64,000 nucleotides of DNA from Arthrobacter sp. NEB 688 (GTDB lineage: Bacteria > Actinomycetota > Actinomycetes > Actinomycetales > Dermatophilaceae), in NCBI RefSeq assembly GCF_013201035.1, contig NZ_CP053707.1, positions 868,001-932,000 of the forward strand. The letters are read 5' to 3'. The notes beneath the pieces are model-generated. The model was not told where the DNA came from. It did not search any database and was given only the letters and a program-made list of their open reading frames with translations. The first letter of the stretch is position 1, and each line of letters begins with the position of its first letter. The position numbers and the translations under genes are program-made. Of this stretch, positions 8,387 through 17,634 are shown one piece after another.

Positions 8387-10591
8387 ATGAGCCAACGACA
8401 GCCACGCCCCCGCCCCGACGCCCCGCGGCGGGCGGCCGCCCGCCCCGGCGCCGCCGCCCCGAAGACCTCGCGCACCCGTCGCTGGCTGCGTCGTGTCGTC
8501 TGGGCGGGCCTCGGGGCGTTCGTCCTCGGGCTCGCCGGGTTCTTCGTCGCCTACGCGATGACCGACATCCCGCAGCCGAACGAGATGGTGACCGCCGAGG
8601 CCAGCACCGTCTACTACTCCGACGGCAAGACCGTGCTCGCGCGGCTGTCCGACGAGGGTGGCAACCGGCAGTCGGTGCCGCTCGCGGACATCTCCGAGAA
8701 CATGCAGCACGCGATCCTCGCGGCCGAGGACCGGGACTTCTACCAGAACAGCGGCATCAGCCCGACCGGCATCGCGCGCGCCGTCTGGGTCGCGGTCAAG
8801 GGCGGGCAGGCGACGCAGGGTGGCTCGACGATCACCCAGCAGTACGTCAAGAACTACTTCCTCACCCAGGACCGCACGCTGACCCGCAAGGCCAAGGAGA
8901 TCCTCATCTCCCTGAAGATCGACAAGCAGCAGTCCAAGGACGAGATCCTCACCAACTACCTCAACACGATCTACTACGGCCGCGGCGCCTACGGCATCGA
9001 GACCGCCTCGCAGGCGTACTTCAAGAAGAGCGCGAAGAACCTCACGCCGGCCGAGGCCGCGGTCCTCGCGTCGGTCATCCGCGGGCCGTCCTTCTACGAC
9101 CCGACGCTCGGTGACGAGCAGAAGGCCAACGCGCAGGAGCGCTCCGCCTACATCCTCGACGCGATGGTCGCCAAGAAGTGGCTCTCGCAGGAGGACCGCG
9201 ACCAGGCCGACGTCGACGAGGTGCTCGACCGCATCCAGCCGTACAAGCCCAAGCAGCTCGGCGGCACGAACGGCTACGTCGTCGACCTCGTGAAGAAGGA
9301 GCTGACGAGCAAGTACAAGCTGAGCGACACCGACATCCAGCGCGGTGGCCTCAAGGTCGTCTCGACCGTCGAGCGCGCCAAGCAGTACGCCGCCGTGACG
9401 GCCGTGCGCGACCAGCGCCCGGACGTCGAGGACGTCCACGAGGGCCTGGTCTCGGTCCGCCCGGGCAACGGCGCGATCGTCGCGCTCTACGGCGGCGAGG
9501 ACTTCGCCGACCGGCCGCTCAACAACGCGACGCAGGCGAAGATGCAGGCCGGCTCGACCTTCAAGATCTTCACCCTCATCGCCGCGCTGCAGGAGAAGAA
9601 GGCGAGCATCCGCTCGACCTTCCCCGGCTACAGCCCGCAGTACTTCGAGGAGTTCGCCGACCCGGCGTCGTCCGACTCCGAGACCCGCCGCGGCCGCGTC
9701 AAGAACTTCGGCAACGAGCAGTTCGGCAACATCGACCTGCTCACGGCGACCGGCCACTCGGTCAACACCGTCTACGCGGCGCTCAACATCGAGGTGGGCC
9801 CCAAGAACACGATGGCGGCCGCGCAGGACGCCGGGGTGCGCTCGAAGCTCGAGGCGAACGTCGCCGACGTGCTCGGCACCGACTACGTCACCGTCCTCGA
9901 CATGGCCAACGCCTATGCGACGATCGCGGCGCAGGGCGTGCGTGCCGAGCCGTACATCGTCAAGGAGATCCGCTTCCCCGACGAGAAGCAGCCGGTCGTC
10001 AAGGCCAAGCCGAAGACCAAGCGCGTCTTCGACGAGGACCTCATGGCCGACGTCATCACGGCGATGCAGGAGCCGGTCAACGGCGGCACCGCCCGCTACG
10101 TCGGCGAGAACCTCGGCCGCCCGGCCGCCGGCAAGACCGGCACCTCCGAGAGCTTCCGCTCGGCCTGGTTCGACGGCTACGTCCCGCAGCTGGCCACCGC
10201 GGTCGGGCTCTACCGCTCGGACGACAAGACCGGCAAGGAGCTCCAGATGGAGAACCTGCCGAACGCCGGCAACATCACCGGCGGCACCTTCCCGACCCGG
10301 ATCTGGACCGAGTACATGAAGGCCGCCCTCGAGGGCAGCGACGTGCGCGAGTTCCCGCAGCCGGCGAACATCAACAAGGACGTGCTGCCGCCGCCGCCGC
10401 CCACGACGCAGGCGCCGCAGCCGACGCAGAGCTCGGCCCCGCCGTCGAGCTCCGCCCCGCCGAGCTCGAGCGCCCCGCCGTCGCCGAGCGACCGGCCGAC
10501 GCAGACACCGGAACCGAGCGCGACCCTGCCGTCGCTGCCGGGCCGGCCCTCGGGCAGCCCGTCGCCGAACGCGTCGCCACCCACGGGCTGA
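8387..10591 (+). CDS. ponA: Class A penicillin-binding protein (transglycosylase/transpeptidase)
   Basis: A 734-residue bifunctional peptidoglycan synthase. A short basic cytoplasmic tail is followed by one transmembrane helix at about 40-62. The GT51 glycosyltransferase motifs are EDRDFYQNSGIS, GGSTITQQYVKNYF and LNTIYYGRGAYGIETAS. The transpeptidase motifs are STFK (Ser nucleophile, in AGSTFKIFTL), SVN and KTGTS. The C-terminal 75 residues are Pro/Ser/Thr-rich, as in mycobacterial PonA1. ATG 8387 is chosen because the upstream in-frame extension has no start signal. It diverges from padR and precedes the membrane-protein gene by 16 bases. Confidence 0.95.
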   Translation: MSQRQPRPRPDAPRRAAARPGAAAPKTSRTRRWLRRVVWAGLGAFVLGLAGFFVAYAMTDIPQPNEMVTAEASTVYYSDGKTVLARLSDEGGNRQSVPLADISENMQHAILAAEDRDFYQNSGISPTGIARAVWVAVKGGQATQGGSTITQQYVKNYFLTQDRTLTRKAKEILISLKIDKQQSKDEILTNYLNTIYYGRGAYGIETASQAYFKKSAKNLTPAEAAVLASVIRGPSFYDPTLGDEQKANAQERSAYILDAMVAKKWLSQEDRDQADVDEVLDRIQPYKPKQLGGTNGYVVDLVKKELTSKYKLSDTDIQRGGLKVVSTVERAKQYAAVTAVRDQRPDVEDVHEGLVSVRPGNGAIVALYGGEDFADRPLNNATQAKMQAGSTFKIFTLIAALQEKKASIRSTFPGYSPQYFEEFADPASSDSETRRGRVKNFGNEQFGNIDLLTATGHSVNTVYAALNIEVGPKNTMAAAQDAGVRSKLEANVADVLGTDYVTVLDMANAYATIAAQGVRAEPYIVKEIRFPDEKQPVVKAKPKTKRVFDEDLMADVITAMQEPVNGGTARYVGENLGRPAAGKTGTSESFRSAWFDGYVPQLATAVGLYRSDDKTGKELQMENLPNAGNITGGTFPTRIWTEYMKAALEGSDVREFPQPANINKDVLPPPPPTTQAPQPTQSSAPPSSSAPPSSSAPPSPSDRPTQTPEPSATLPSLPGRPSGSPSPNASPPTG

Positions 10592-10607
10592 GCCCCGGCT
10601 CGCGTCC

Positions 10608-11945
10608 GTGGCCCGTGACCGCCACCCCGCCGCGCCGCTCCCCGCCCGTCTCCTGACGGCGCTCGGGGGGCGGCGCGGCGCACGTGCGCCCGCGGCCGCG
10701 GGGGGTGTCGCGGCGCTCGCGCCGGTCGTCGCGCTGCTCGCGCTGCCCGTCGGGGTGGCCGCCCTGCGCCAGGCGGCCTGCGCGGCGACGGGGTGGGAGG
10801 GCCGCACGCCGGTCTGGCGGCAGTGCGCCTCGCCGCTGCTCGCGGGGACGGGGGAGGCCGACCTGCCGCTGCTGCGCCGGCTCGCGACCGGCTTCCTCGA
10901 GGCGGCCGCGCCGGGGGTCGGGCTGGCGCAGCAGCGCTGGGTGCTCGTCCTGTGGACGGTGGCCGCCGCGCTGCTGCTCGCCGCGCTCGTCGTCCTCGTC
11001 GGGACGGCGCGCCGCCACCCCCTCGCCGACCCCCTGCCGCTCGCGCTCTCGCCGGTGCTCGCCCTCGCGGTGCTCACCTCCGTCGACCTCGTGCCCGTCA
11101 CGTGCTCGGTCCTCGCCGTCTGGCTGTGGAGCCGGGAGCGGGAGGTCGCGGCCGGGGCGCTCGCCGGGGTGGCGGTCCTCGGCGGGCCGCTCGCCCTCGT
11201 GCCGCTCCTCGGGATGGTGCTCGTCGACCGGCGGCCGGCGGCGCGGCGGCGCCTGCTCGCGGCGGCGGGGGTGGCCGTGCTGCTCGTGGTCGGGCCGGCC
11301 GCGGCGCTGGAGCCGGGGCTGCTCGGGCGGCCCGTGGCCGCCTGGTGGGCCGGCGGGGCGGGCGCGGGCTCGTCCTGGTTCGTCCCCTCGCTGGTCGACC
11401 GGCCGCTCGCCGGCCCGGTCGTCGCCGGGCTCGCCCTCCTCGGGATGCTGCTCGCGGCCGTCCTCGCGGTGCTCCTCCTGCGGCACCGGGCGCGCCCGCC
11501 GGTCGCCGACGTCGTCGTGCTCGCGCTCGTCGTCGCCCTCGTCACCGCGCCCGCGCTGCCGGCCTCCGCCGGGCTGTGGCTGCTGCCCTTCCTCGCGCTC
11601 GCCGGGGTGCCGTGGCGCGACCAGCTCCTCTGGGCCGGCGCCGAGGTCGCGCACGCCGTCGCCCTCTTCGCGTGGACGGCCGCGGCCGCCGACCCGGGCC
11701 TCGGCCTGCCCGCCGGCTGGTACGCCACCGCCCTCGCCCTGCGGCTCGTCGCGCTCGGCCGCCTGGGTTGGGTCGTGTGGGCCCGCGCCGCCTGGGGCGT
11801 CGGCCCGGCCGGCCCTCCCCGCGCGGATTGGGACGCCGGGCCCCGGCCCGGTAGGCTGGAGCGGTTGCCCGCCGGGCACCCTGTGGACGAACCACGGGGG
11901 GCTGTGGGCGACACCGCATACCCTCCTGTCACGGAAAGACCGTGA
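10608..11945 (+). CDS. Polytopic membrane protein (possible GT87-like glycosyltransferase)
   Basis: A 445-residue protein with roughly ten hydrophobic segments rich in Leu, Val and Ala. Position between ponA and rpsF matches mycobacterial Rv0051, an integral membrane protein that I recall as related to polyprenol-phosphate-dependent mannosyltransferases. No catalytic motif could be confirmed by eye, so the enzymatic assignment is weak. GTG 10608 lies 16 bases after ponA. Its last 30 codons run into the rpsF leader and end 31 bases before the rpsF start. Confidence 0.75.
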   Translation: MARDRHPAAPLPARLLTALGGRRGARAPAAAGGVAALAPVVALLALPVGVAALRQAACAATGWEGRTPVWRQCASPLLAGTGEADLPLLRRLATGFLEAAAPGVGLAQQRWVLVLWTVAAALLLAALVVLVGTARRHPLADPLPLALSPVLALAVLTSVDLVPVTCSVLAVWLWSREREVAAGALAGVAVLGGPLALVPLLGMVLVDRRPAARRRLLAAAGVAVLLVVGPAAALEPGLLGRPVAAWWAGGAGAGSSWFVPSLVDRPLAGPVVAGLALLGMLLAAVLAVLLLRHRARPPVADVVVLALVVALVTAPALPASAGLWLLPFLALAGVPWRDQLLWAGAEVAHAVALFAWTAAAADPGLGLPAGWYATALALRLVALGRLGWVVWARAAWGVGPAGPPRADWDAGPRPGRLERLPAGHPVDEPRGAVGDTAYPPVTERP

Positions 11946-11970
11946 CCGCCTGAGACCGAAGGAGGCGGGT
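11929..11970 (+). promoter_or_regulatory. rpsF leader with two hairpins, possible S6:S18 autoregulatory site
   Basis: GTCACGG-AAAGA-CCGTGAC (11929-11947) is followed by CCGCCT...AGGCGG (about 11947-11970), whose loop carries ACCG and the ribosome binding site GGAGG. Many rpsF mRNAs carry a structure with an exposed CCG bound by the S6:S18 complex. The match here is suggestive only. Confidence 0.35.
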
Positions 11971-11976
11971 TAGCAC

Positions 11977-12264
11977 ATGCGTCAGTACGAACTCATGGTC
12001 ATCCTCGACCCGGAGCTCGACGACCGGACCATCCAGCCGTCGCTGGAGAAGCTCCTCAAGGTCGTCACCACCGATGGTGGCTCGATCGACACCGTCGACG
12101 TCTGGGGCCGGCGCCGCCTGGCCTACGAGATCAAGAAGAAGGCCGAGGGCATCTACGCCGTCGTCAACTTCACGTCCGAGCCGGCGACGGCCAAGGAGCT
12201 GGACCGTCAGCTCGGCCTCAACGAGACGGTCATGCGGACGAAGCTCCTGCGCCCCGGCGCCTGA
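11977..12264 (+). CDS. rpsF: 30S ribosomal protein S6
   Basis: A 95-residue S6 beginning [19 protein letters not shown], with the family block [23 protein letters not shown] in the middle. It binds S18 in the small-subunit platform. GGAGG lies about ten bases before ATG 11977. First gene of the conserved rpsF-ssb-rpsR-rplI block; spacing to ssb is 46 bases. Confidence 0.97.
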   Translation: MRQYELMVILDPELDDRTIQPSLEKLLKVVTTDGGSIDTVDVWGRRRLAYEIKKKAEGIYAVVNFTSEPATAKELDRQLGLNETVMRTKLLRPGA

Positions 12265-12310
12265 GCACCTCGTCCCCGGACCACGACCAACCCCCGAAGG
12301 GACGCCCGTC

Positions 12311-12910
12311 ATGGCAGGCGACACCGTCATCACGATCATCGGCAACCTCACCGCCGACCCCGAGCTCCGCTTCACCCCCTCGGGTGCCGCGGTCGCCAAC
12401 TTCACCGTCGCGTCCACCCCCCGCGCGTTCGACCGTCAGTCGAACGAGTGGAAGGACGGCGAGACCCTCTTCATGCGCTGCTCGATCTGGCGTGACGCGG
12501 CCGAGAACGTGGCCGAGTCGCTCCACCGCGGCACGCGCGTCGTCGTGACGGGCCGGCTGAAGTCGCGCTCGTACGACACCAAGGAGGGCGAGAAGCGCAC
12601 CGTCATGGAGCTCGAGGTCGACGAGGTCGGCCCCTCGCTCCGATACGCCTCCGCCAAGGTCACCAAGGCCGAGCGCGGCTCGGGCGGCGGCGGCTTCGGC
12701 GGCCAGCAGGGCGGCGGCGGCTTCGGCGGCCAGCAGAACGACCCGTGGGCCACCGGTGGCTCCGCTCCCCAGCAGGGTGGCGGCGGCCAGCAGGGCGGCG
12801 GCTGGGGCGGTGGCCAGCAGGCCCCGCAGCAGCAGCAGCAGCCCCAGCAGGGTGGTCAGCAGGGCGGCGGCTGGGGCCAGGCGCCGAGCTACGACGAGCC
12901 TCCCTTCTGA
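12311..12910 (+). CDS. ssb: Single-stranded DNA-binding protein
   Basis: A 199-residue SSB. The OB fold is at residues 1-115 ([21 protein letters not shown] onward). A low-complexity Gly/Gln linker of about 75 residues, including a run of five glutamines, precedes the C-terminal tip YDEPPF, the acidic-hydrophobic peptide that recruits repair proteins. ATG 12311 follows GAAGGG. The long linker is typical of actinobacterial SSBs. The in-frame open stretch upstream to 12074 overlaps rpsF and is not coding. Confidence 0.96.
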   Translation: MAGDTVITIIGNLTADPELRFTPSGAAVANFTVASTPRAFDRQSNEWKDGETLFMRCSIWRDAAENVAESLHRGTRVVVTGRLKSRSYDTKEGEKRTVMELEVDEVGPSLRYASAKVTKAERGSGGGGFGGQQGGGGFGGQQNDPWATGGSAPQQGGGGQQGGGWGGGQQAPQQQQQPQQGGQQGGGWGQAPSYDEPPF

Positions 12911-13020
12911 CCGACTCCGGGCACCACGCCCGCTGACGGTCGACACGACACAGACAGACACCATCCCCGGGTGACCGGGGCTCATCCGCCGGTTCCGGCC
13001 GGCAGAAGGAGAGCACCACG

Positions 13021-13257
13021 ATGGCCAAGCCCGCCATTCGCAAGCCGAAGAAGAAGGCCAACCCGCTCAAGGCGGCGAAGGTCGAGAACATCGACTACAA
13101 GGACGTCGCGCTCCTGCGCAAGTTCATCTCCGACCGCGGCAAGATCCGCGCGCGGCGCGTGACCGGCGTCTCCGTCCAGGAGCAGCGCCTCATCGCCAAC
13201 GCGGTGAAGAACGCGCGCGAGATGGCGCTCCTGCCGTACTCGAGCTCGTCCCGCTGA
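13021..13257 (+). CDS. rpsR: 30S ribosomal protein S18
   Basis: A 78-residue S18 with a basic N terminus ([15 protein letters not shown]) and the signature block [22 protein letters not shown]. There is no CxxC pair, so this is the zinc-free type. AAGGAGA precedes ATG 13021. It lies 110 bases after ssb and 21 bases before rplI. Confidence 0.97.
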   Translation: MAKPAIRKPKKKANPLKAAKVENIDYKDVALLRKFISDRGKIRARRVTGVSVQEQRLIANAVKNAREMALLPYSSSSR

Positions 13258-13278
13258 CCCGCCGAAGGAGCCAGACAC

Positions 13279-13725
13279 ATGAAGGTCATCCTCACCCACG
13301 AGGTCACCGGCCTCGGTACCGCCGGTGACGTCGTCGACGTCAAGGACGGGTACGCCCGCAACTTCCTCTTCAAGCGTGGTCTCGCGACCGCGTGGACCAA
13401 GGGCGGTCAGAAGCAGGTCGACTCCATCGCCAAGGGTCGTGCGACCCGCGAGGTGAAGTCCCTCGAGGAGGCGAAGTCCATCAAGGGCAACCTCGAGGCC
13501 AACGCCGTCACCGTCACCGCGCACGCCGGCACCGGGGGCCGCCTCTTCGGCGCCGTCTCCACCGCCGACATCGCCGAGGCCGTCCAGGCCGCCGGCGGGC
13601 CGTCGCTCGACCGTCGCCGCATCGAGGTCCCGACCCCGATCAAGACGACCGGCACGCACACGGCGCTCGTCCGCCTCCACCCGGAGGTCCAGGCGACCGT
13701 CTCCCTCGAGGTCGTCGCCGGCTGA
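13279..13725 (+). CDS. rplI: 50S ribosomal protein L9
   Basis: A 148-residue L9. N-terminal domain [30 protein letters not shown] is followed by a long connecting helix and a C-terminal domain (residues about 80-148), the usual length and architecture. GAAGGAG precedes ATG 13279. Last gene of the ribosomal block, closed by a strong terminator hairpin. Confidence 0.97.
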   Translation: MKVILTHEVTGLGTAGDVVDVKDGYARNFLFKRGLATAWTKGGQKQVDSIAKGRATREVKSLEEAKSIKGNLEANAVTVTAHAGTGGRLFGAVSTADIAEAVQAAGGPSLDRRRIEVPTPIKTTGTHTALVRLHPEVQATVSLEVVAG

Positions 13726-13747
13726 CGCCGACACCTCGCGAGCACGC

Positions 13748-13778
13748 AGGGCCCCGGACCGGATCGGTCCGGGGCCCT
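13748..13778 (+). terminator. Intrinsic-type terminator after rplI
   Basis: A perfect 14-bp stem AGGGCCCCGGACCG with a 3-base loop (GAT), 22 bases after the rplI stop. No T-tract, as is common in GC-rich actinobacteria. Between it and radA (13779-13972) no other feature is seen apart from the radA -10 box. Confidence 0.85.
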
Positions 13779-13959
13779 CGTGCATCCCCCGCTCTTCTCC
13801 GCGCGATCTGCGCTGCTGCGCGTGCGACCGCACCCGGACCCGCGCAGGTCGCCCGGAGAAGCGGCGGGACGGGCCGGCCTTCCGGACGCGGACGAGTCGG
13901 GCGGGTGTGGGACCGGGGGGCCGCCGGAGGGGTGCGGGGGTGGTGTCGGGGGTGGGCCG

Positions 13960-13965
13960 TAGGTT
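13960..13965 (+). promoter_or_regulatory. -10 box of radA (leaderless)
   Basis: TAGGTT lies seven bases before ATG 13973, implying transcription starts at or beside the start codon. Confidence 0.5.
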
Positions 13966-13972
13966 GTGCGGC

Positions 13973-15376
13973 ATGGCCGGGACGAGCACACGACGCGCGA
14001 AGGGCGCCGGCGCCTTCCGCTGCTCCGAGTGCGGCTGGCAGACGGCCAAGTGGGTCGGCCGCTGCGGGGAGTGCCAGGCGTGGGGGAGCGTCGCCGAGGT
14101 CGGCGCCGTGACCGTGCGCACGACCGCCGCGAGCACCGTCGCGCGCCCCGCGACCCCCATCGGCGAGGTCGACGTCAGCCATGCCGTCGCCCGCCCGACC
14201 GGCGTGCCCGAGTTCGACCGCGTGCTCGGCGGCGGCCTCGTCCCCGGCGCCGTCGTGCTCGTCGCGGGGGAGCCCGGGATCGGCAAGTCCACGCTCCTGC
14301 TCGACGTCGCGGGGCGCGCCGCCCGCTCGGGCGAGCACGGCGACCGGACGGTCCTCTACGTCAGCGGCGAGGAGTCGGCCGCGCAGGTGCGCGCCCGCGC
14401 CGAGCGCATCGAGGCGATGGCCCGCACGCTCTACCTCGCGAGCGAGACCGACCTCGCGACCGTCCTCGGCCAGGTCGAGCAGGTGCAGCCCGAGCTGCTC
14501 GTCGTCGACTCGGTGCAGACGATCTCCAGCGGGGAGGTCGAGGGGTCGGCCGGCAACGTCGCGCAGGTGCGCGAGGTCGCGGCCTCCCTCATCCAGGCGG
14601 CCAAGGCGCGGGGCATCGCGGTGCTGCTCGTCGGGCACGTGACCAAGGACGGCTCGATCGCCGGCCCGCGCGTCCTCGAGCACCTCGTCGACGTCGTCGT
14701 GCAGTTCGAGGGCGACCGGCACTCACGGCTGCGGCTGGTCCGGGCGGTCAAGAACCGCTACGGCCCGACCGACGAGGTCGGCTGCTTCGACCTCTCCGAC
14801 GTCGGCATCGTCGGCCTCGCCGACCCGAGCGGGCTCTTCCTCTCCGGGCGCACGGCGGCCGTCCCCGGCACCTGCGTCACCGTGACGCTCGAGGGGCGCC
14901 GGCCCCTCGTCACCGAGGTGCAGGCCCTCGTCACGCAGTCGGCGCTGGCCACCCCGCGCCGCGCGACGAGCGGCCTCGACACCGCCCGCGTCAACATGGT
15001 GCTCGCCGTCCTCGACAAGCGGGCCCAGGCCCCGATCGGCGGCAGCGACGCCTACCTCTCGACCGTCGGCGGGGTGCGGCTCACCGAGCCCGCCGCCGAC
15101 CTCGCCATCACCCTCGCGCTCGCCGGGGCCATCACCGACCGCCCGCTGCCGCCCGGCACCGTCGCGTTCGGCGAGGTCGGGCTGGCCGGCGAGGTCCGCC
15201 CGGTCACCGGCGCCCACCGTCGGCTGGCCGAGGCCGCCCGGCTGGGGTTCACCCGAGCGGTCGTCCCGAGCGGCGTGCTCGGGGCGGGGCCGGTGCCCGA
15301 GGGGCTGTCGGTGCTCGAGGTCGGGACGGTCGCCGAGGCCGTCGGGCGGGCGCTGCACGACGTCCCGGTGCGCTGA
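13973..15376 (+). CDS. radA: DNA repair protein RadA
   Basis: A 467-residue RadA, the helicase that promotes branch migration during recombinational repair. An N-terminal C4 zinc finger (CSECGWQTAKWVGRCGEC, about residues 17-34) precedes a RecA-like ATPase with Walker A GEPGIGKST near 100. The family motif reads KNRYG, a Tyr variant of the usual KNRFG. The C terminus is the Lon-protease-like domain (STVGGVRLTEPAADLA). The start at ATG 13973 is supported by the -10 box just upstream; there is no ribosome binding site. It precedes disA, as in many actinobacteria. Confidence 0.95.
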   Translation: MAGTSTRRAKGAGAFRCSECGWQTAKWVGRCGECQAWGSVAEVGAVTVRTTAASTVARPATPIGEVDVSHAVARPTGVPEFDRVLGGGLVPGAVVLVAGEPGIGKSTLLLDVAGRAARSGEHGDRTVLYVSGEESAAQVRARAERIEAMARTLYLASETDLATVLGQVEQVQPELLVVDSVQTISSGEVEGSAGNVAQVREVAASLIQAAKARGIAVLLVGHVTKDGSIAGPRVLEHLVDVVVQFEGDRHSRLRLVRAVKNRYGPTDEVGCFDLSDVGIVGLADPSGLFLSGRTAAVPGTCVTVTLEGRRPLVTEVQALVTQSALATPRRATSGLDTARVNMVLAVLDKRAQAPIGGSDAYLSTVGGVRLTEPAADLAITLALAGAITDRPLPPGTVAFGEVGLAGEVRPVTGAHRRLAEAARLGFTRAVVPSGVLGAGPVPEGLSVLEVGTVAEAVGRALHDVPVR

Positions 15377-15446
15377 GCGCGGGCGCACCCCGGACGGGCG
15401 CTGCGAGCTCCCGCAGATCGAGACCGCGCCGTGACCACCCGGCGGA

Positions 15447-15452
15447 TAGGAT
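15447..15452 (+). promoter_or_regulatory. -10 box upstream of disA
   Basis: TAGGAT, 82 bases before the disA start, in the 158-base radA-disA gap. No convincing -35 is visible. The distance would give disA a conventional leader with the strong AGGAGGAG site. Confidence 0.4.
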
Positions 15453-15534
15453 CCAGCGGGACCCCGCCCCGTGGGCCCCGAGCACGACGCAGGCGCACGC
15501 CGACACCAGCACGCACGCAGCAGGAGGAGCACGG

Positions 15535-16617
15535 ATGGCCGGGTCACCGACCGACGACGAGCTGCTGCGCGTCACCCTCGGCGCCGTCGCGCCCGGCACC
15601 GAGCTGCGCGACGGCCTCGAGCGCATCCTGCGCGGTCGCACCGGCGCGCTCATCGTCCTCGGCCACGACCGGGTCGTCGAGCAGATCGCGACCGGCGGCT
15701 TCCCCCTCGACATCGAGTTCTCGGCGACCCGCCTGCGCGAGCTGGCGAAGATGGACGGCGCCGTCGTCGTCGACCGCGACGTCACCCGCATCCTCCACGC
15801 CGCGACCCAGCTGCTGCCCGACGCCGGCATCGAGACGAGCGAGTCCGGCACGCGCCACCGCACCGCCGAGCGCGTCGCCAAGCAGACCGGCTTCCCCGTG
15901 GTCTCGGTCAGCCAGTCGATGCGCATCGTCCAGCTCTACATCGCCGGTCGGCGCATCGTCCTCGAGGACTCCAGCGCCATCCTGTCGCGCGCCAACCAGG
16001 CCCTGCAGACCCTCGAGCGCTACAAGTCGCGCCTCGACGAGGTCACCGGGACCCTGTCGGCGCTCGAGATCGAGGACCTCGTGACGGTCCGCGACGTCGC
16101 CAACGTCCTCCAGCGCCTCGAGATGGTCCGGCGGATCAAGGACGAGATCGCCGAGTACGTCGTCCAGCTCGGCACCGACGGCCGCCTCCTCAGCCTCCAG
16201 CTCGAGGAGCTGACCGGGGGCCTGTCGGACGACCTCGGGCTCGTCATCCGCGACTACCTCCACGAGGCCAAGGCGGGGTTCACGCTCGAGGAGGCGGTCG
16301 CCAACCTCACGGCGATCGACTCCACCGAGCTCCTCGACCCCTCCGGCGGCGCCAAGGCGATGGGCTTCACCGTCGTCGGCGACGCGCTCGACTCCTCGGT
16401 CAGCCCGCTCGGCCACCGGCTCCTGTCGAAGGTGCCGCGCCTGCCGGGCGCGATCGTCGACCGTCTCGTCCTGCACTTCGGCTCGCTGCAGAAGCTCCTC
16501 GCGGCGAACATCGACGACCTCATGGACGTCGACGGCGTCGGCGAGGGTCGGGCGCGCCTGGTCCGCGAGGGCCTCTCGCGCCTCGCCGAGACGAGCATCC
16601 TCGAGCGCTACGTCTGA
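15535..16617 (+). CDS. disA: DNA integrity scanning diadenylate cyclase
   Basis: A 360-residue DisA that condenses two ATP to cyclic di-AMP and scans DNA for branched structures. The N-terminal DAC domain carries the catalytic motifs DGA (MDGAVVVD) and RHR (SGTRHRTAERVAKQTG). A helical spine and C-terminal helix-hairpin-helix DNA-binding region (ANIDDLMDVDGVGEGRARLV) complete the usual architecture. AGGAGGAG precedes ATG 15535. mutY follows after one base, so a DNA-damage checkpoint enzyme and a base-excision glycosylase are co-expressed. Confidence 0.96.
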   Translation: MAGSPTDDELLRVTLGAVAPGTELRDGLERILRGRTGALIVLGHDRVVEQIATGGFPLDIEFSATRLRELAKMDGAVVVDRDVTRILHAATQLLPDAGIETSESGTRHRTAERVAKQTGFPVVSVSQSMRIVQLYIAGRRIVLEDSSAILSRANQALQTLERYKSRLDEVTGTLSALEIEDLVTVRDVANVLQRLEMVRRIKDEIAEYVVQLGTDGRLLSLQLEELTGGLSDDLGLVIRDYLHEAKAGFTLEEAVANLTAIDSTELLDPSGGAKAMGFTVVGDALDSSVSPLGHRLLSKVPRLPGAIVDRLVLHFGSLQKLLAANIDDLMDVDGVGEGRARLVREGLSRLAETSILERYV

Positions 16618-16618
16618 C

Positions 16619-17533
16619 GTGGCCCCGGCGCCGGACCGCGAGGTCCTCCACCGCCGCGTGCTCGCCTGGTTCGACGAGCACGCCCGCCCGCTCGCGTGGC
16701 GCGAGGCGTCGACCACCCCGTGGGGCGTCCACGTCTCCGAGGTGATGGCGCAGCAGACGCCCGTCGCGCGCGTCGAGCCGGTCTGGCGCGAGTGGATGGA
16801 GCGCTGGCCGACCCCGGCCGCGCTCGCCGCCGCGAGCCCCGGCGACGTCGTGCGGGCGTGGGGACGTCTCGGCTACCCCCGGCGCGCCCTGCGGCTGCGC
16901 GACGCCGCGGTGGCCGTCGTCGAGCGGCACGGCGGCGAGCTGCCCGCCGACGAGGAGTCGCTGCGGGCGCTGCCGGGCGTCGGGGCGTACACGGCGGCGG
17001 CGGTGGCGGCCTTCGGGTTCGGGCGGCGCTCGGTCGTCGTCGACACCAACGTGCGCCGGGTCCTGGCCCGCGCCGTCGAGGGCCGGGCGCTCGCCTCGCC
17101 CTCGCTCACCGCGGCCGAGCAGCGGCTCGCGGCATCCCTCGTGCCGGACGACGCGGCGACCGCGGCCCGGTGGAACGTCGGGGTGATGGAGCTCGGGGCG
17201 CTCGTCTGCCGGGCCCGCGGCCCGGAGTGCGGCCGGTGCCCGCTCGAGGACGTCTGCGCCTGGGTCGCGGCCGGCAGCCCGCCGGACGACGGCCCGGCCC
17301 GGCGTGGCCAGGCGTGGGAGGGCACCGACCGGCAGGTGCGCGGGGCCCTCGTCCAGGTGCTGCGCGAGAGCGCCGACGCCGTCCCCCGTGACGTCCTCGA
17401 GGCGGCCGTGCTCGAGCGCCTGGCCCGGACCGACCCGGGTGCGCTCGGGCAGGTCGACCGCTGCCTCGGCTCGCTCGTCGAGGACGGTCTCGTCGAGCCG
17501 CACGGCCCGGACGGCTACCGCCTCCCGGCCTGA
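16619..17533 (+). CDS. mutY: A/G-specific adenine DNA glycosylase
   Basis: A 304-residue MutY that removes adenine mispaired with 8-oxoguanine. The helix-hairpin-helix and catalytic Asp region reads LPGVGAYTAAAVAAFGFGRRSVVVDTNV. The 4Fe-4S cluster ligands are C-X6-C-X2-C-X5-C in CRARGPECGRCPLEDVC. It is short, like mycobacterial MutY, with a reduced C-terminal region in place of a full NUDT1-like domain. GTG 16619 lies one base after the disA stop, so translation is probably coupled. Confidence 0.93.
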   Translation: MAPAPDREVLHRRVLAWFDEHARPLAWREASTTPWGVHVSEVMAQQTPVARVEPVWREWMERWPTPAALAAASPGDVVRAWGRLGYPRRALRLRDAAVAVVERHGGELPADEESLRALPGVGAYTAAAVAAFGFGRRSVVVDTNVRRVLARAVEGRALASPSLTAAEQRLAASLVPDDAATAARWNVGVMELGALVCRARGPECGRCPLEDVCAWVAAGSPPDDGPARRGQAWEGTDRQVRGALVQVLRESADAVPRDVLEAAVLERLARTDPGALGQVDRCLGSLVEDGLVEPHGPDGYRLPA

Positions 17534-17595
17534 CGCCCGAGGGACGAGCGCACGAGCGCACGGCGGGCAGCATCCCGGACGGGACCGGGGCCGAC

Positions 17596-17629
17596 CGGCG
17601 GCCGGGGGCCCTCACACCCCCGGCCGCCG
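17596..17629. terminator. Hairpin terminator between convergent mutY and phosphatase genes
   Basis: A 13-bp perfect stem, CGGCGGCCGGGGG with its complement, and an 8-base loop, between the mutY stop and the stop of the minus-strand phosphatase gene. Probably bidirectional. Confidence 0.8.
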
Positions 17630-17634
17630 ACGCC

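Noticed and set aside
8387-10591. Loss of the usual His in the GT51 EDxxFxxHxG motif of ponA (EDRDFYQNSG)
   Set aside because: Asn at this place is, as I recall, normal for actinobacterial PonA1-type proteins, so it is not evidence of inactivity.
8318-11932. 1204-codon minus-strand open frame opposite ponA and the membrane protein
   Set aside because: Covers clear genes on the other strand, with Arg/Ala/Gly-rich non-protein-like sequence.
12710-12890. Gln/Gly repeat tract in ssb as a possible frameshift or expansion error
   Set aside because: The frame stays intact to the conserved YDEPPF tip, and such linkers are normal in actinobacterial SSB.
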